A stretch of DNA of 64,000 nt from Pseudoalteromonas apostichopi (GTDB lineage Bacteria; Pseudomonadota; Gammaproteobacteria; Enterobacterales; Alteromonadaceae), in the NCBI RefSeq assembly GCF_030297135.1, contig NZ_AP028065.1, forward strand, positions 3,472,001 through 3,536,000. Reading direction: 5' to 3'. Of this stretch, positions 42,112 to 50,445 are shown piece by piece. The first letter of the stretch is position 1; each line of letters opens with the position of its first letter. The notes beneath the pieces are model-generated. The model made no database searches and was not told the DNA's origin. It saw only the letters and a program-made list of their open reading frames with translations. Position numbers and translations under genes: made by a program.

Positions 42112-43248
42112 TTAGCAAAACCTAAGTTGTTTACAGACTAGCTTGGCTTTTGCTTGCCAGCTATGATCACTTGCCTGCCGAGATTGGTTTGCTCGCCAAT
42201 TCAAGTTGTTTGATTTACTTAGGCTTACAGCATAGTCGACACGCTCAATAAAGCCCCGGTGGTTGTCTGCTATTAATATGGTCTCTTGGTACGGATTAAC
42301 CGCAGCAAAGCGTGTCGTGACAATCGGTGTGCCTGTGGCTATGTATTCTTTTAATTTAAGTGGATCACAGGCCCTGATCTGTTCATTATCAACAAATGGC
42401 AAGATAGATACCTGCCAATGCTGAGAAAATGAAGCTAAACGATCATGCTCTACAGCCGGTATATGGGTTACATTGTCTAACTTTAGTAGCTCAGAGAAGT
42501 TTTCTACTATGTGGCCTATCAATACTAATTGATACATAGGTCTCTCTTTGGCTAGTTTTAATAATAAGGCTTTATCAAGCCACGCATTTAAGGAGCCATA
42601 AAAGCCAATAATGGGTCTGCTTATTTGTTCAAGTTCTGAGGCTTTCGGTGTTTGCGTGGTGAATAGTTCTAAATCGACCCCATGAGAAAGCATTTTTACT
42701 TTAGATTTTGGCATTTTGTAGGCAAGATATTCACTAACAACATAAATAATATCTGCTTTTTCAATAAGTTCGCTCTCAAAAGGCGCAACCATCTTATGAT
42801 CGACACCTGCAAGAGCCGAGAAGTCATCTCCACAGTAATAAATGACTTTATCCTGCGCTCGCGGTGAGATTAGACTAATTGCAGTAGGCACACTAAGCCA
42901 ATAAACAATTGGTTCATCATCTATGAAGCCTTTTCGTTTATAAATCCATTGATTAAATAGCCTTACAACAAAGTTATCGTGCCATGGTAAAACCGCTAAT
43001 GTGTGTGCTCTTAAATTAATATTCTGGCCAGTTTTGGTTGTCGTCGTTTTCGGTCTTGAGGACTTTGATAAGAAGAGGCTTTTTAATTTGTTTAATACCC
43101 GTTTTACATCAATTAAGCGAAGAGTTGGTTTGCGCATACCAATAGAGTTAATCCAAATAACTTGATGTTTTTTCGCTAATTGTCTGAAAAGATGCTGTGT
43201 ACTACTTGGATGGCTTTGCCAGTCTTCGCCGAATACAATAAATTTCAT
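42112..43248 (-). CDS. Glycosyltransferase (SypN-position)
   Basis: A 378-residue GT-B-like glycosyltransferase. The N-terminus MKFIVFGEDWQSHPSSTQHLF and the C-terminal block VSILPFVDNEQIRACDPLKLKEYIATGTPIVTT resemble bacterial GT1/GT4 proteins with UDP-sugar donors. There are no transmembrane helices, so it would work on the cytosolic face. It overlaps the acetyltransferase gene by four bases. A terminator-type palindrome follows its stop codon, making it the last gene of the first biosynthetic sub-unit. Confidence 0.85.
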   Translation of the reverse strand: MKFIVFGEDWQSHPSSTQHLFRQLAKKHQVIWINSIGMRKPTLRLIDVKRVLNKLKSLFLSKSSRPKTTTTKTGQNINLRAHTLAVLPWHDNFVVRLFNQWIYKRKGFIDDEPIVYWLSVPTAISLISPRAQDKVIYYCGDDFSALAGVDHKMVAPFESELIEKADIIYVVSEYLAYKMPKSKVKMLSHGVDLELFTTQTPKASELEQISRPIIGFYGSLNAWLDKALLLKLAKERPMYQLVLIGHIVENFSELLKLDNVTHIPAVEHDRLASFSQHWQVSILPFVDNEQIRACDPLKLKEYIATGTPIVTTRFAAVNPYQETILIADNHRGFIERVDYAVSLSKSNNLNWRANQSRQASDHSWQAKAKLVCKQLRFC

Positions 43249-43955
43249 AGCGAATCCTCCAGCTCTTTAACAATTTTTGCTGGATTGCCAGCAACAATTG
43301 TATTTGCTGGCACATCTTTAGTAACTACAGCGCTTGCAGCAACTATAGCACCCTCGCCTATTGTTACACCTGCAAGCACAGTTGCGCCGGTGCCTATCCA
43401 AGCGCCTTGTTTGATAATGATATCGCCGACTTGGCATTCATCATCAGGGTCACCTAGAGCACGTTTTTCAGAGTTTAGAGGGTGACCAGGAAAACCAGCT
43501 AAAAATACCCGACCTGCAAGGCGAACATCATCTTCTAAAACAATTTTTCGACCAACAGAAAACGCATTTTGCCAGCCAATATCAACATTACTGCCAATTA
43601 TAAGTTTGGGTGTGTAACTACCATGACTACGCCCACAAAAAGTACTGATGCCACTAATTCGTGTGTTGTCATTACAGCTAATTTCAAGTTTTCCTAAAAT
43701 TTGCGGCATACCAGAATACAGGTATAAATTTGCTTTTGAGCCCTTAATTTGGCTTTTAAATAGTGGTGTGTAATAAAAAATGCGCCCAAGCTCACTCACT
43801 ACAGTTTTAACCAATAAATGCAGTTTATATATAAATGAATGAATACCTGGGATCACCCACATTTGCGGATTGCGAATCGATTTAGCAAATTGAAAAAGCG
43901 ATTTTGCAAATGGGCTGTCACTTGATTTCAGCCATTGTTTAATATTTTCACTCAT
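43245..43955 (-). CDS. Hexapeptide-repeat acetyltransferase (SypM-like)
   Basis: A 236-residue left-handed beta-helix acyltransferase. The C-terminal half has repeated hexapeptide motifs (IIKQGAWIGTGATVLAGVTIGEGAIVAAS and VVTKDVPANTIVAGNPAKIVKEL), the trademark of WcaF/Maa-type O-acetyltransferases using acetyl-CoA. It would decorate a sugar of the polysaccharide. It overlaps the polymerase gene by eight bases and the next glycosyltransferase by four. The position between polymerase and glycosyltransferase equals that of sypM. Confidence 0.9.
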   Translation of the reverse strand: MSENIKQWLKSSDSPFAKSLFQFAKSIRNPQMWVIPGIHSFIYKLHLLVKTVVSELGRIFYYTPLFKSQIKGSKANLYLYSGMPQILGKLEISCNDNTRISGISTFCGRSHGSYTPKLIIGSNVDIGWQNAFSVGRKIVLEDDVRLAGRVFLAGFPGHPLNSEKRALGDPDDECQVGDIIIKQGAWIGTGATVLAGVTIGEGAIVAASAVVTKDVPANTIVAGNPAKIVKELEDSL

Positions 43956-45312
43956 GTGAGCTCTCCCTTTGTTTATCGATTACAAGCTTTTCTAAGGCAA
44001 TAGTTAAAGCAAGAATGATATAAATAGGCCATGTAAATGCCTGAGTTAAAAAGGTTCCTGACACCATAAAGCCAATTAGGCCGCCCTTTAGCGCTTTCGC
44101 ATTTACATCAATTTGTTTGTCATTAATCTGTTTATTCATTAAGAACACACGGTTCAAGGTGCGATAAATACAGGCAATCACAAGCACAAAAATGCATATT
44201 CCGACGATACCTGTTTCACCTAATACCTGAAACCATGTACTGTGTACTGCATGATTCTTGCCATCCCAATGTGGGCTATAAAAATAGTAATTAACGACAA
44301 AGTTATTAACCCCAACCCCAGTTAATGGATTATGTATTGCCATATTGATTGCAGCTTGCCATGCATAAATACGGCCCATAGCAGATTCATCAACACCGCC
44401 TTCATGGGAGCCACCGCTCTGCCTATCTGCAATCCCTGCAAAAGCAATCATGGCTAACATGCCCACGGCACCAATGCAGCAGACCACGACAGGATTTTTA
44501 ACTTTCTGGTAAATAAAGAAACTAAGTACAGCAGCAATGCCAAGCAACCCACCTCGGCTTTGCGTGGCAATAACACCGCTAATTGCAACAACTAAGCAAA
44601 TAAACGCAATGATGCGTCTAAATTTATGGGCATTAGAATCAAACACTTCAGCTGCTAAAAAAGACACAGGAAACATCATTACAAGTGATAAATCGTTAGG
44701 GTCACCGAGCTGTGAGCGAAGTTCTCGCGAAATAGTGACGCGAGTTCCTTCGACTAGGCCAATACCATTCATTTTGTTACTCAGGGCAACTGAGGCAATG
44801 GCGGCACCTGAGATCATGATGCCAATTCTAACCACATTAAAATGCTTTAATGTGCTCATCCACCACGAGATTGCAAAGACCATAATGAGTACTTTTGTTA
44901 GTACACCTGACCAGTACTCCATCGCTAAACCGCGATTCGAGGCACTAAAAACGCATACAGTCAGCCAAATAAACCAAGCAAAAAATATCAGATGGTTAGT
45001 ATGCCAATGTGGCTTTAACTTTTGTGAGATAAACAGATGCCAGGCTATTCCTAAAAGCGACGCAAGCGCGAGTAACTTAGGAATTTTAAAAGGCATTAAA
45101 AAAGGAAAAGCTTCATGTAATCTAAAATAGCTGAATAAAATAAACAAAATTATAAAAGCCACACTTACCTTTACTGCAGTGAAAGCGGCAAAAGGTAATA
45201 GCAGCAATGCAAATACTGCTATTGGGCCCAAAATGGCATAGGTAACAACTACAAGTAAGGTTACTAAAATGCCATTAATGAATAACTGATTTTGTTTATA
45301 GTAATTGAGCAT
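43948..45312 (-). CDS. Wzy/O-antigen ligase-type polysaccharide polymerase (SypL-like)
   Basis: A 454-residue inner-membrane protein with about ten to twelve transmembrane helices and a large periplasmic loop containing TGVGVNNFVVNYYFYSPHWDGKNHAVHSTWFQVLGETGIVG. This H-N/H-S-x-W...GE-G-I pattern is characteristic of the O-antigen ligase/Wzy superfamily (Wzy_C). It should polymerise flipped lipid-linked repeat units on the periplasmic face. It overlaps the flippase gene by 17 bases and the acetyltransferase gene by eight. Confidence 0.9.
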   Translation of the reverse strand: MLNYYKQNQLFINGILVTLLVVVTYAILGPIAVFALLLLPFAAFTAVKVSVAFIILFILFSYFRLHEAFPFLMPFKIPKLLALASLLGIAWHLFISQKLKPHWHTNHLIFFAWFIWLTVCVFSASNRGLAMEYWSGVLTKVLIMVFAISWWMSTLKHFNVVRIGIMISGAAIASVALSNKMNGIGLVEGTRVTISRELRSQLGDPNDLSLVMMFPVSFLAAEVFDSNAHKFRRIIAFICLVVAISGVIATQSRGGLLGIAAVLSFFIYQKVKNPVVVCCIGAVGMLAMIAFAGIADRQSGGSHEGGVDESAMGRIYAWQAAINMAIHNPLTGVGVNNFVVNYYFYSPHWDGKNHAVHSTWFQVLGETGIVGICIFVLVIACIYRTLNRVFLMNKQINDKQIDVNAKALKGGLIGFMVSGTFLTQAFTWPIYIILALTIALEKLVIDKQRESSHE

Positions 45313-46714
45313 GGTGATGCTCCTTCATTAAGCTTTTTATCACTTGCTTAATTAGTGCTCTATATTGATAAGCCAAACCAACAATATAGATAAAACATAC
45401 AATCCATTTAGCCAAACTTAGTTCGCTAAACTGTAAAGTGATCAGTGTTATAGAGCCTAATGCTAACCAGCTTGGAATTAATGCAGCAAAATTTAGATTT
45501 AGAGGTTCGAAATATTGACTAACTGAGTAAAGGCAAACTAATTTAAAGCTTTGCATAATAATTAACGACAAAATTGCGCCTTCAACTCCAAAGTTGGGCA
45601 CTAAAAAATACAGTAGACTTAGGCCTAAAAGTGCTGTGATAAAGTTAATTAAGGATACAAACACACCATTCTTGTGCATGTAGCAACCTATATTAAAAAT
45701 ATCGCTGTGATGACGAATAGCTACAACAATAATTAATAAAATCAGCCAGCTATCTTTGCCATGGTATTCAGCAGGAAGTACAGAGTTTAGAGCGATGGGT
45801 GCAAATAAACTCATTAAAACACACATAGCTAAGCCTGCATTTAATGAGGTTATTGCATAATTTTGGTATTGTATTTTATCTTGCTTAATTAAGCTGAAGC
45901 GCTTAGCAAACCACCAAAGTCGGATTGGCTCAAAGGTAAATGAAGTTATAATGGCGAATTGTGCTGCGACGTAATAACTTGCTAAAACACTCTCGTTGAA
46001 CTGTGCAACAATGAACCAGTTCTCGGCACCATTACCGGCATAAACAAACAAACCTGATGCGATAATTGAAGTTAAGAATACAGTCTGTGATTTTTTTATT
46101 CTCCAGCTAAAGCGAGAATAGCTCACTTTAAGTGCACTTCGCATATCACTTAAGGTTAAACACATAATAATGAACGTGCAGACAACACCTGAAACCATTA
46201 CACCGGTTACATTAAAACCAAGAACTAACAAAGTGATTGTTAAACAAGTTTGTATGACAGCATGCGCAATACTATAAAAACAATACTTTTGCGCGTAACC
46301 AAATAACCGGTAGTAGGTATACGGGATAGCAAGTACCGAGGCAAAAGTTAAATTTAAAATAAGTAACCTAAAATCAATCACCTTTATTTGCGCAGGTAAG
46401 GTTGCAATAATTTGCTCGCTAAATATAAAGCTACAGCCTAAAAAAAGCGCACTAAAACAGATTGTTAATACCAGAGAGTCTCTAAATAACGCCATTTTTT
46501 CACGAAAAGATGGATACTGTTGTTTTAGCAGTAGCTCAGGTAAACCAAGCGAAACCACTAAAGAGCATAGCGCCGACATGGTCACCAAAAAGTTCAGCTC
46601 ACCAAACTCGCTCTTTTCTAAAAAGCGAGTTGTAATTGGTAAAAGCAAAAAGCCAAACCCTTTTACTGCAAAAATAGCTAAAGCAAAGTAACCGATTTGT
46701 TTTAAGCTACTCAT
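45296..46714 (-). CDS. Wzx-type polysaccharide flippase (MOP superfamily, SypK-like)
   Basis: A 472-residue membrane protein with about 12-14 transmembrane helices and the typical N-terminus of lipid-linked oligosaccharide flippases (IGYFALAIFAVKGFGFLLLPITTRFL). It would move the undecaprenyl-linked repeat unit across the inner membrane. Charged residues in the first helices (K, R) are as in other Wzx proteins. It follows the first glycosyltransferase of the unit by nine bases and overlaps the polymerase gene, as in a tightly packed Wzx/Wzy-dependent pathway. Confidence 0.9.
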   Translation of the reverse strand: MSSLKQIGYFALAIFAVKGFGFLLLPITTRFLEKSEFGELNFLVTMSALCSLVVSLGLPELLLKQQYPSFREKMALFRDSLVLTICFSALFLGCSFIFSEQIIATLPAQIKVIDFRLLILNLTFASVLAIPYTYYRLFGYAQKYCFYSIAHAVIQTCLTITLLVLGFNVTGVMVSGVVCTFIIMCLTLSDMRSALKVSYSRFSWRIKKSQTVFLTSIIASGLFVYAGNGAENWFIVAQFNESVLASYYVAAQFAIITSFTFEPIRLWWFAKRFSLIKQDKIQYQNYAITSLNAGLAMCVLMSLFAPIALNSVLPAEYHGKDSWLILLIIVVAIRHHSDIFNIGCYMHKNGVFVSLINFITALLGLSLLYFLVPNFGVEGAILSLIIMQSFKLVCLYSVSQYFEPLNLNFAALIPSWLALGSITLITLQFSELSLAKWIVCFIYIVGLAYQYRALIKQVIKSLMKEHHHAQLL

Positions 46715-46723
46715 AAAACCTCC

Positions 46724-47875
46724 CTATAAAGATTCAACCCATTTGGAAAGCTGCTGCGCTTGTTTAACTGCGTTATAATGCTCATTCACATGCTGCTTGG
46801 CATTTTGACCAAGTAAATAACGTTTATAAGGTGACAGCTGGTGAAATTTATAAAGCATTTTGCTGAGCCCAGAGATACTACCTGGCATACATTTCATACC
46901 AACACTTGGGGTTACAATTTCGTTTGCTCCCATTAAAGTGGTAGTCAGTACAGGAAGGCCACAAGCCATGGCTTCTTTTAAAACTAACGGGCCTGTATCA
47001 CGGTCGCCATTTTCTGCGACGCAAAAAGGAGCGATAAGCGCAGAATAATAAATTAGGTTTGAGCTAACCCAATCATGAGGTTTTTCACCTAGAAAGCGTA
47101 TAGATTTACGAATACCAAGCTCTTCAGCCATATACATTAAATCATTCAGCATTGGCCCGTCCCCTACTATATCTAGGGTTATCCCAAACTCTTTTGGAAT
47201 ATGCTTAAGTGCAGGTAGTAGAAATTGCAGACCTTTCTTCTCGACAAGACGGCCGATGAAAATCAAACGCACAGATTCATTAAGAGACGATGGTACAAAT
47301 TTAAATTGTCTAGTATCGATACCGCAATGCAACAATTTAACATTGCTCTTTGAAAAGCGCTTAAATTGCATAGCCATTTCTTCACAAACCGCTATCGAAA
47401 AATCACAAAGTGCTAATTTGGGTTTTAAGTCTGCGTTGTTTACATAAACATCATGGCCGTGGCCAATAGAAGACACGGTAATGTCTGCAAGTTTTGCCGC
47501 AACGATGCCGTATGCAAGTGGCCCATGCATAAAATGGCAATGTAAATGATCTATGTTTGCAGCTTTTATATAGCGTGCAATTTGATAACCATAAGCAAGC
47601 AATGATTGTGTTGAAATTGATTTAAATTGAATTGCTGTATACGTTGCCCTCGCTAACTTATAAATGTTAAACATAGAAGGTAAGATTGATTTAAACGCAG
47701 GCTTAGTGATTTTTTTAACTTCAATGGCACTGGTTAAGTTAATCAACACACTGGTTTTTTCAAATGTAAGAACTGTCACCTTATGCCCTGCATTTAAAAG
47801 AGCTTTAATTTCCGTAACAACAAATGTTTCTGATGCAATCGGAAAGCTTGGGACCAAAATAGCAATGTGCTTCAT
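46724..47875 (-). CDS. GT4-family glycosyltransferase, first gene of the biosynthetic unit
   Basis: A 383-residue GT-B glycosyltransferase. It opens with HIAILVPSFPIASETFVVTEI, seen in colanic-acid type glycosyltransferases (WcaL-like). The donor side has FIGRLVEKKGLQFLLPAL, IVGDGP and a late E-x-x-x-x-x-x-E in LVLKEAMACGLPVLTT. AGGAG lies seven bases upstream of the ATG. It is the first gene of the 47.9-42.1 kb unit and is preceded by a sigma-54-like promoter. It corresponds in position to sypI/sypJ. Confidence 0.92.
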   Translation of the reverse strand: MKHIAILVPSFPIASETFVVTEIKALLNAGHKVTVLTFEKTSVLINLTSAIEVKKITKPAFKSILPSMFNIYKLARATYTAIQFKSISTQSLLAYGYQIARYIKAANIDHLHCHFMHGPLAYGIVAAKLADITVSSIGHGHDVYVNNADLKPKLALCDFSIAVCEEMAMQFKRFSKSNVKLLHCGIDTRQFKFVPSSLNESVRLIFIGRLVEKKGLQFLLPALKHIPKEFGITLDIVGDGPMLNDLMYMAEELGIRKSIRFLGEKPHDWVSSNLIYYSALIAPFCVAENGDRDTGPLVLKEAMACGLPVLTTTLMGANEIVTPSVGMKCMPGSISGLSKMLYKFHQLSPYKRYLLGQNAKQHVNEHYNAVKQAQQLSKWVESL

Positions 47876-47910
47876 AAAAACGCTCCTATAAAAACTGTTA
47901 TAAGAGCTAT

Positions 47911-47926
47911 GGCAAGTTCCATACCC
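47911..47926 (-). promoter_or_regulatory. Sigma-54-like promoter of the biosynthetic unit
   Basis: GGGTAT-N5-TTGCC on the minus strand keeps the -24 GG and the -12 TTGC with the exact ten-base spacing between GG and GC. The predicted transcript would start about 25 bases before the ATG at 47875. Confidence 0.55.
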
Positions 47927-47976
47927 AGCAAAAAAACCGGAATATTCCCGAATTGAGATAAAAAATTACCGAAGAT

Positions 47977-47989
47977 TTGCAAAATGCAA
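47977..47989. promoter_or_regulatory. LuxO/SypG-type enhancer palindrome shared by divergent promoters
   Basis: TTGCA-AAA-TGCAA is an exact match to the LuxO-type palindrome. Its centre is about 58 bases from the -24 GG of each flanking divergent sigma-54-like promoter, so one bound activator could serve both units. Confidence 0.7.
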
Positions 47990-48040
47990 CGCACAAAGAG
48001 AAAAGGCTGAGTAATTTAACAGAAAATACAGATTTAAAGC

Positions 48041-48056
48041 TGGCTTTTAAATTGCG
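48041..48056 (+). promoter_or_regulatory. Sigma-54-like promoter of the GT2/receiver unit
   Basis: TGGCTT-N5-TTGCG matches TGGCAC-N5-TTGCW with intact TGGC and TTGC at exact spacing, about 40 bases upstream of the ATG at 48096. Confidence 0.7.
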
Positions 48057-48095
48057 TATCCTTCAATACGTAAATTAATGCTTTTGGAGCATATT

Positions 48096-49013
48096 ATGAA
48101 CAGCCAAGTCAGTATTATCATTCCTAACTACAACTGTTTGCAGTATCTAGATACCTGTATTAACAGCATTTACCAGCAAAAAAATGTAAATTTTGAAATC
48201 ATTATTGTTGATGATGGCTCTACAGATGGCAGCAAAGAATACCTTGAGCAACTAGCTGCTGACAAAAGTGAAGTACGCATCTTTAGCCAACAAAGAAAAG
48301 GGGTTGTCGCTGCTCGTAACCTGGCAATTACGCAAGCAAAGTCAGAGTACTTAGCTTTTTTAGATGCCGATGATTATTGGTCAGCAGATAAACTTGCAGC
48401 TCAGTTATCATTTCATAAAAAACACCCAGATTGCGTGTTAAGTTTTACTGACTACATGCATTTTAATGAAAAGAACGAAGATATAATTGGCTGTTTTGAT
48501 TACTGGCCTGAGTTTAAATGCAATGAAGAAAACACAGACTTCCAATTTCTTGATAATCCAATAAGCCAAATGATCACCACCAACATTGTTGGCACTTCGT
48601 CGGTCATGGTTAAGCGCTCTGCCATTGTTGAGGTGGGTGGTTTTGATAATAAGTTAAGTAGCGCTACCGATTTAGATTGCTGGTTAAAAATAGCTAAAAA
48701 AGGTTATGTAGGTTATTCAACCCTGTGTGCAATGCACTATCTAATGCGTGCTAACTCTATAACATCAAATAGAGAAAATAGATTAGCAGCGATGGTCGAA
48801 ATTATTAATCGTAACCAATCTGTTGTATCAAACAATGAACGAAAAAAAATTAAAGCACGATTAAGTGAATGCTATGGCGAGTTCTACCGTGAACTTGGTC
48901 AGTATTCAAAAGCACTTATGTATTCAAACAGAGCCTTTTGGCTATTCCCTCATAAACGAAACTTTAAACATATGCTGTATGACTTGAAGCACTTATTTGG
49001 AGCGCATTCATGA
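48096..49013 (+). CDS. GT2-family glycosyltransferase
   Basis: A 305-residue GT-A glycosyltransferase. Motifs are VSIIIPNYNCLQYLDTCINSI, the nucleotide-binding VDDGSTDGS, ARNLAITQAKSEYLAFLDADDYW (metal-binding DAD) and SSATDLDCWLKIAKKG as the acceptor-side D. No transmembrane segment, so it acts in the cytosol. GGAG is correctly spaced for the ATG at 48096, not for the ATG at 48078. It is divergent from the main biosynthetic unit, with its own sigma-54-like promoter, and overlaps the receiver gene by four bases. Confidence 0.92.
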   Translation: MNSQVSIIIPNYNCLQYLDTCINSIYQQKNVNFEIIIVDDGSTDGSKEYLEQLAADKSEVRIFSQQRKGVVAARNLAITQAKSEYLAFLDADDYWSADKLAAQLSFHKKHPDCVLSFTDYMHFNEKNEDIIGCFDYWPEFKCNEENTDFQFLDNPISQMITTNIVGTSSVMVKRSAIVEVGGFDNKLSSATDLDCWLKIAKKGYVGYSTLCAMHYLMRANSITSNRENRLAAMVEIINRNQSVVSNNERKKIKARLSECYGEFYRELGQYSKALMYSNRAFWLFPHKRNFKHMLYDLKHLFGAHS

Positions 49014-49414
49014 AAAAAAACATTGTAATCATCGATGATGATGAAGCAATTTTACGTTCGCTAAAACGGTTATTAGGTACTAACAACCATGTAATTTGTT
49101 TCAGCGACCCTCTATCGGCAATTGAGTATGCGAAAAAGAACCCAATTAGTTTAGTCATTTGTGATTTGCTTATGCCTGCAATCAGTGGTTTTGCTGTTTT
49201 AGAGGATATTAAATTGCTACAGCCGAACTGCTCTCGCCTTTTGATTACTGGCTATGCAGAGCTAGAAGCTTCTAAAAGTGCACTTAACAATAATATAGCT
49301 AATATGATTACCGCAAAACCTTGGGATAACTTTGAGCTAACTATGCTAGTTGATATATTAATTGAAAATAGTCACCTTAAATTTAATCAATGCGTAGAAA
49401 ATGTGAGTTCATAG
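49010..49414 (+). CDS. Single-domain response regulator (receiver only)
   Basis: A 134-residue receiver domain with Asp9-Asp11 (IIDDDEA), phospho-acceptor Asp52 (VICDLLMP), TGYAE with the conserved T, and Lys in TAKPW, resembling the receivers of RpfG/HD-GYP proteins. It has no output domain. It is translationally coupled to the GT2 gene (four-base overlap) and falls under the same sigma-54-like promoter. It may act as a phosphate sink or contact another protein. Its last 28 bases overlap the convergent nuclease-like gene. Confidence 0.88.
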   Translation: MKKNIVIIDDDEAILRSLKRLLGTNNHVICFSDPLSAIEYAKKNPISLVICDLLMPAISGFAVLEDIKLLQPNCSRLLITGYAELEASKSALNNNIANMITAKPWDNFELTMLVDILIENSHLKFNQCVENVSS

Positions 49415-50301
49415 TGCAGCAGTTTGTGGTCGCTGCCGTTTACTGAGTTAACACCAACATTAGATAAAGAAACATCTTCACTCACTAAACAATGATCTAT
49501 TGGTAAACCCAAAACTTTTAAATCACTTCGCTGATTATTGAAAGACCAACTTGTATAAAAACCTGCGCGATTAAAGCAACTGCTTTTAGTCTTTATAAAG
49601 TACCGTGACCAAGGTACTGTATTAAAATCACCGGCAACTAACCAACTCCCTTTCAAGTTTTTAATTTCATTACTAACTTCACTTAATACCCTATTTCTCT
49701 GACTCCATAAAGTATGAGTTCTAGGTGATGGAGGATGAAAAAAAACACTATTTAACATAATGTTATTGTACAAGAAACTAAGTTTTACATAGCCAAGTTT
49801 AGGATTATCAAAGCGTTTAATTTGCTTTTGCACAATAGGTAGCTTGGAGATAACAAGAATGCCAAATGGTGCCCCTTCAACTTCAGCATAACCAAACAAA
49901 TGATATTGCGTGTTGAGTTCATAAAGCACATGTCGCTGCGTATCATTAAACTCAAACAGTACCAAGATATCATTTTGCGTACCTAAAAATTGACTGTCGA
50001 TGATCTGTGCTAAGTTAGGATTGCTATATTGCAAATTTACTTGTGCGATTTTGATATCGGAATTTTTAACAGCTTCAGATGATGAGTAAGGTTTAAAGTG
50101 AAATAGAACTAAGCCAATACTTAATAAAACTAAACAAAAAGAAAGCTTTTTACTCCATAACAATAAAAGTATTGCAGGTAATAAGCTACATATAATCAGC
50201 ACGCCCCGCAAAGCGCCTGCTAAATCAAACAGGTAACCTTCGAGTTGATTAAAAGCCAACAATATAATTAATATATAAATAACCAGTAATATTAAACGCA
50301 T
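49387..50301 (-). CDS. Endonuclease/exonuclease/phosphatase family membrane protein
   Basis: A 304-residue protein with two or three N-terminal transmembrane helices (about residues 2-20, 28-48 and 50-68) followed by an endonuclease/exonuclease/phosphatase domain. That domain has KIAQVNLQYSN, LFEFND, FHPPSPRTH, VAGDFNTVPWS and the final GSDHKLL. This resembles the YafD/VanX-type family with unknown substrates, possibly lipid or nucleotide phosphodiesters in the periplasm. Convergent with the polysaccharide-linked receiver gene. Confidence 0.88.
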   Translation of the reverse strand: MRLILLVIYILIILLAFNQLEGYLFDLAGALRGVLIICSLLPAILLLLWSKKLSFCLVLLSIGLVLFHFKPYSSSEAVKNSDIKIAQVNLQYSNPNLAQIIDSQFLGTQNDILVLFEFNDTQRHVLYELNTQYHLFGYAEVEGAPFGILVISKLPIVQKQIKRFDNPKLGYVKLSFLYNNIMLNSVFFHPPSPRTHTLWSQRNRVLSEVSNEIKNLKGSWLVAGDFNTVPWSRYFIKTKSSCFNRAGFYTSWSFNNQRSDLKVLGLPIDHCLVSEDVSLSNVGVNSVNGSDHKLLHYELTFSTH

Positions 50302-50394
50302 CGCACTCCCCCCTTTGATTACTTATAGCTGCATATTTTGTTCCTTGCTGATAGATTCATATAACATAACTAGTATGATGTGTTCTTTAACGGT

Positions 50395-50422
50395 AAAAAA
50401 TTAAGCACCCGAAGGTGCTTAA
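50395..50422 (-). terminator. Terminator after the thioesterase gene
   Basis: On the minus strand TTAAGCACC-TTCG-GGTGCTTAA is followed by TTTTT. The stem is closed by the very stable TTCG loop. Confidence 0.9.
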
Positions 50423-50445
50423 TTCACTTTAAACTGCAGTAAGTC

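Noticed and set aside
44537..45130. 197-codon plus-strand ORF inside the polymerase gene
   Set aside because: Antisense shadow of a Wzy-type gene whose family signature is clear on the minus strand.
26041..49414. Qrr-type small RNAs controlled by the LuxO/SypG-like activator
   Set aside because: No Qrr-like conserved core or sigma-54 promoter followed by a short terminator-bounded RNA was seen; the predicted targets are the polysaccharide genes.
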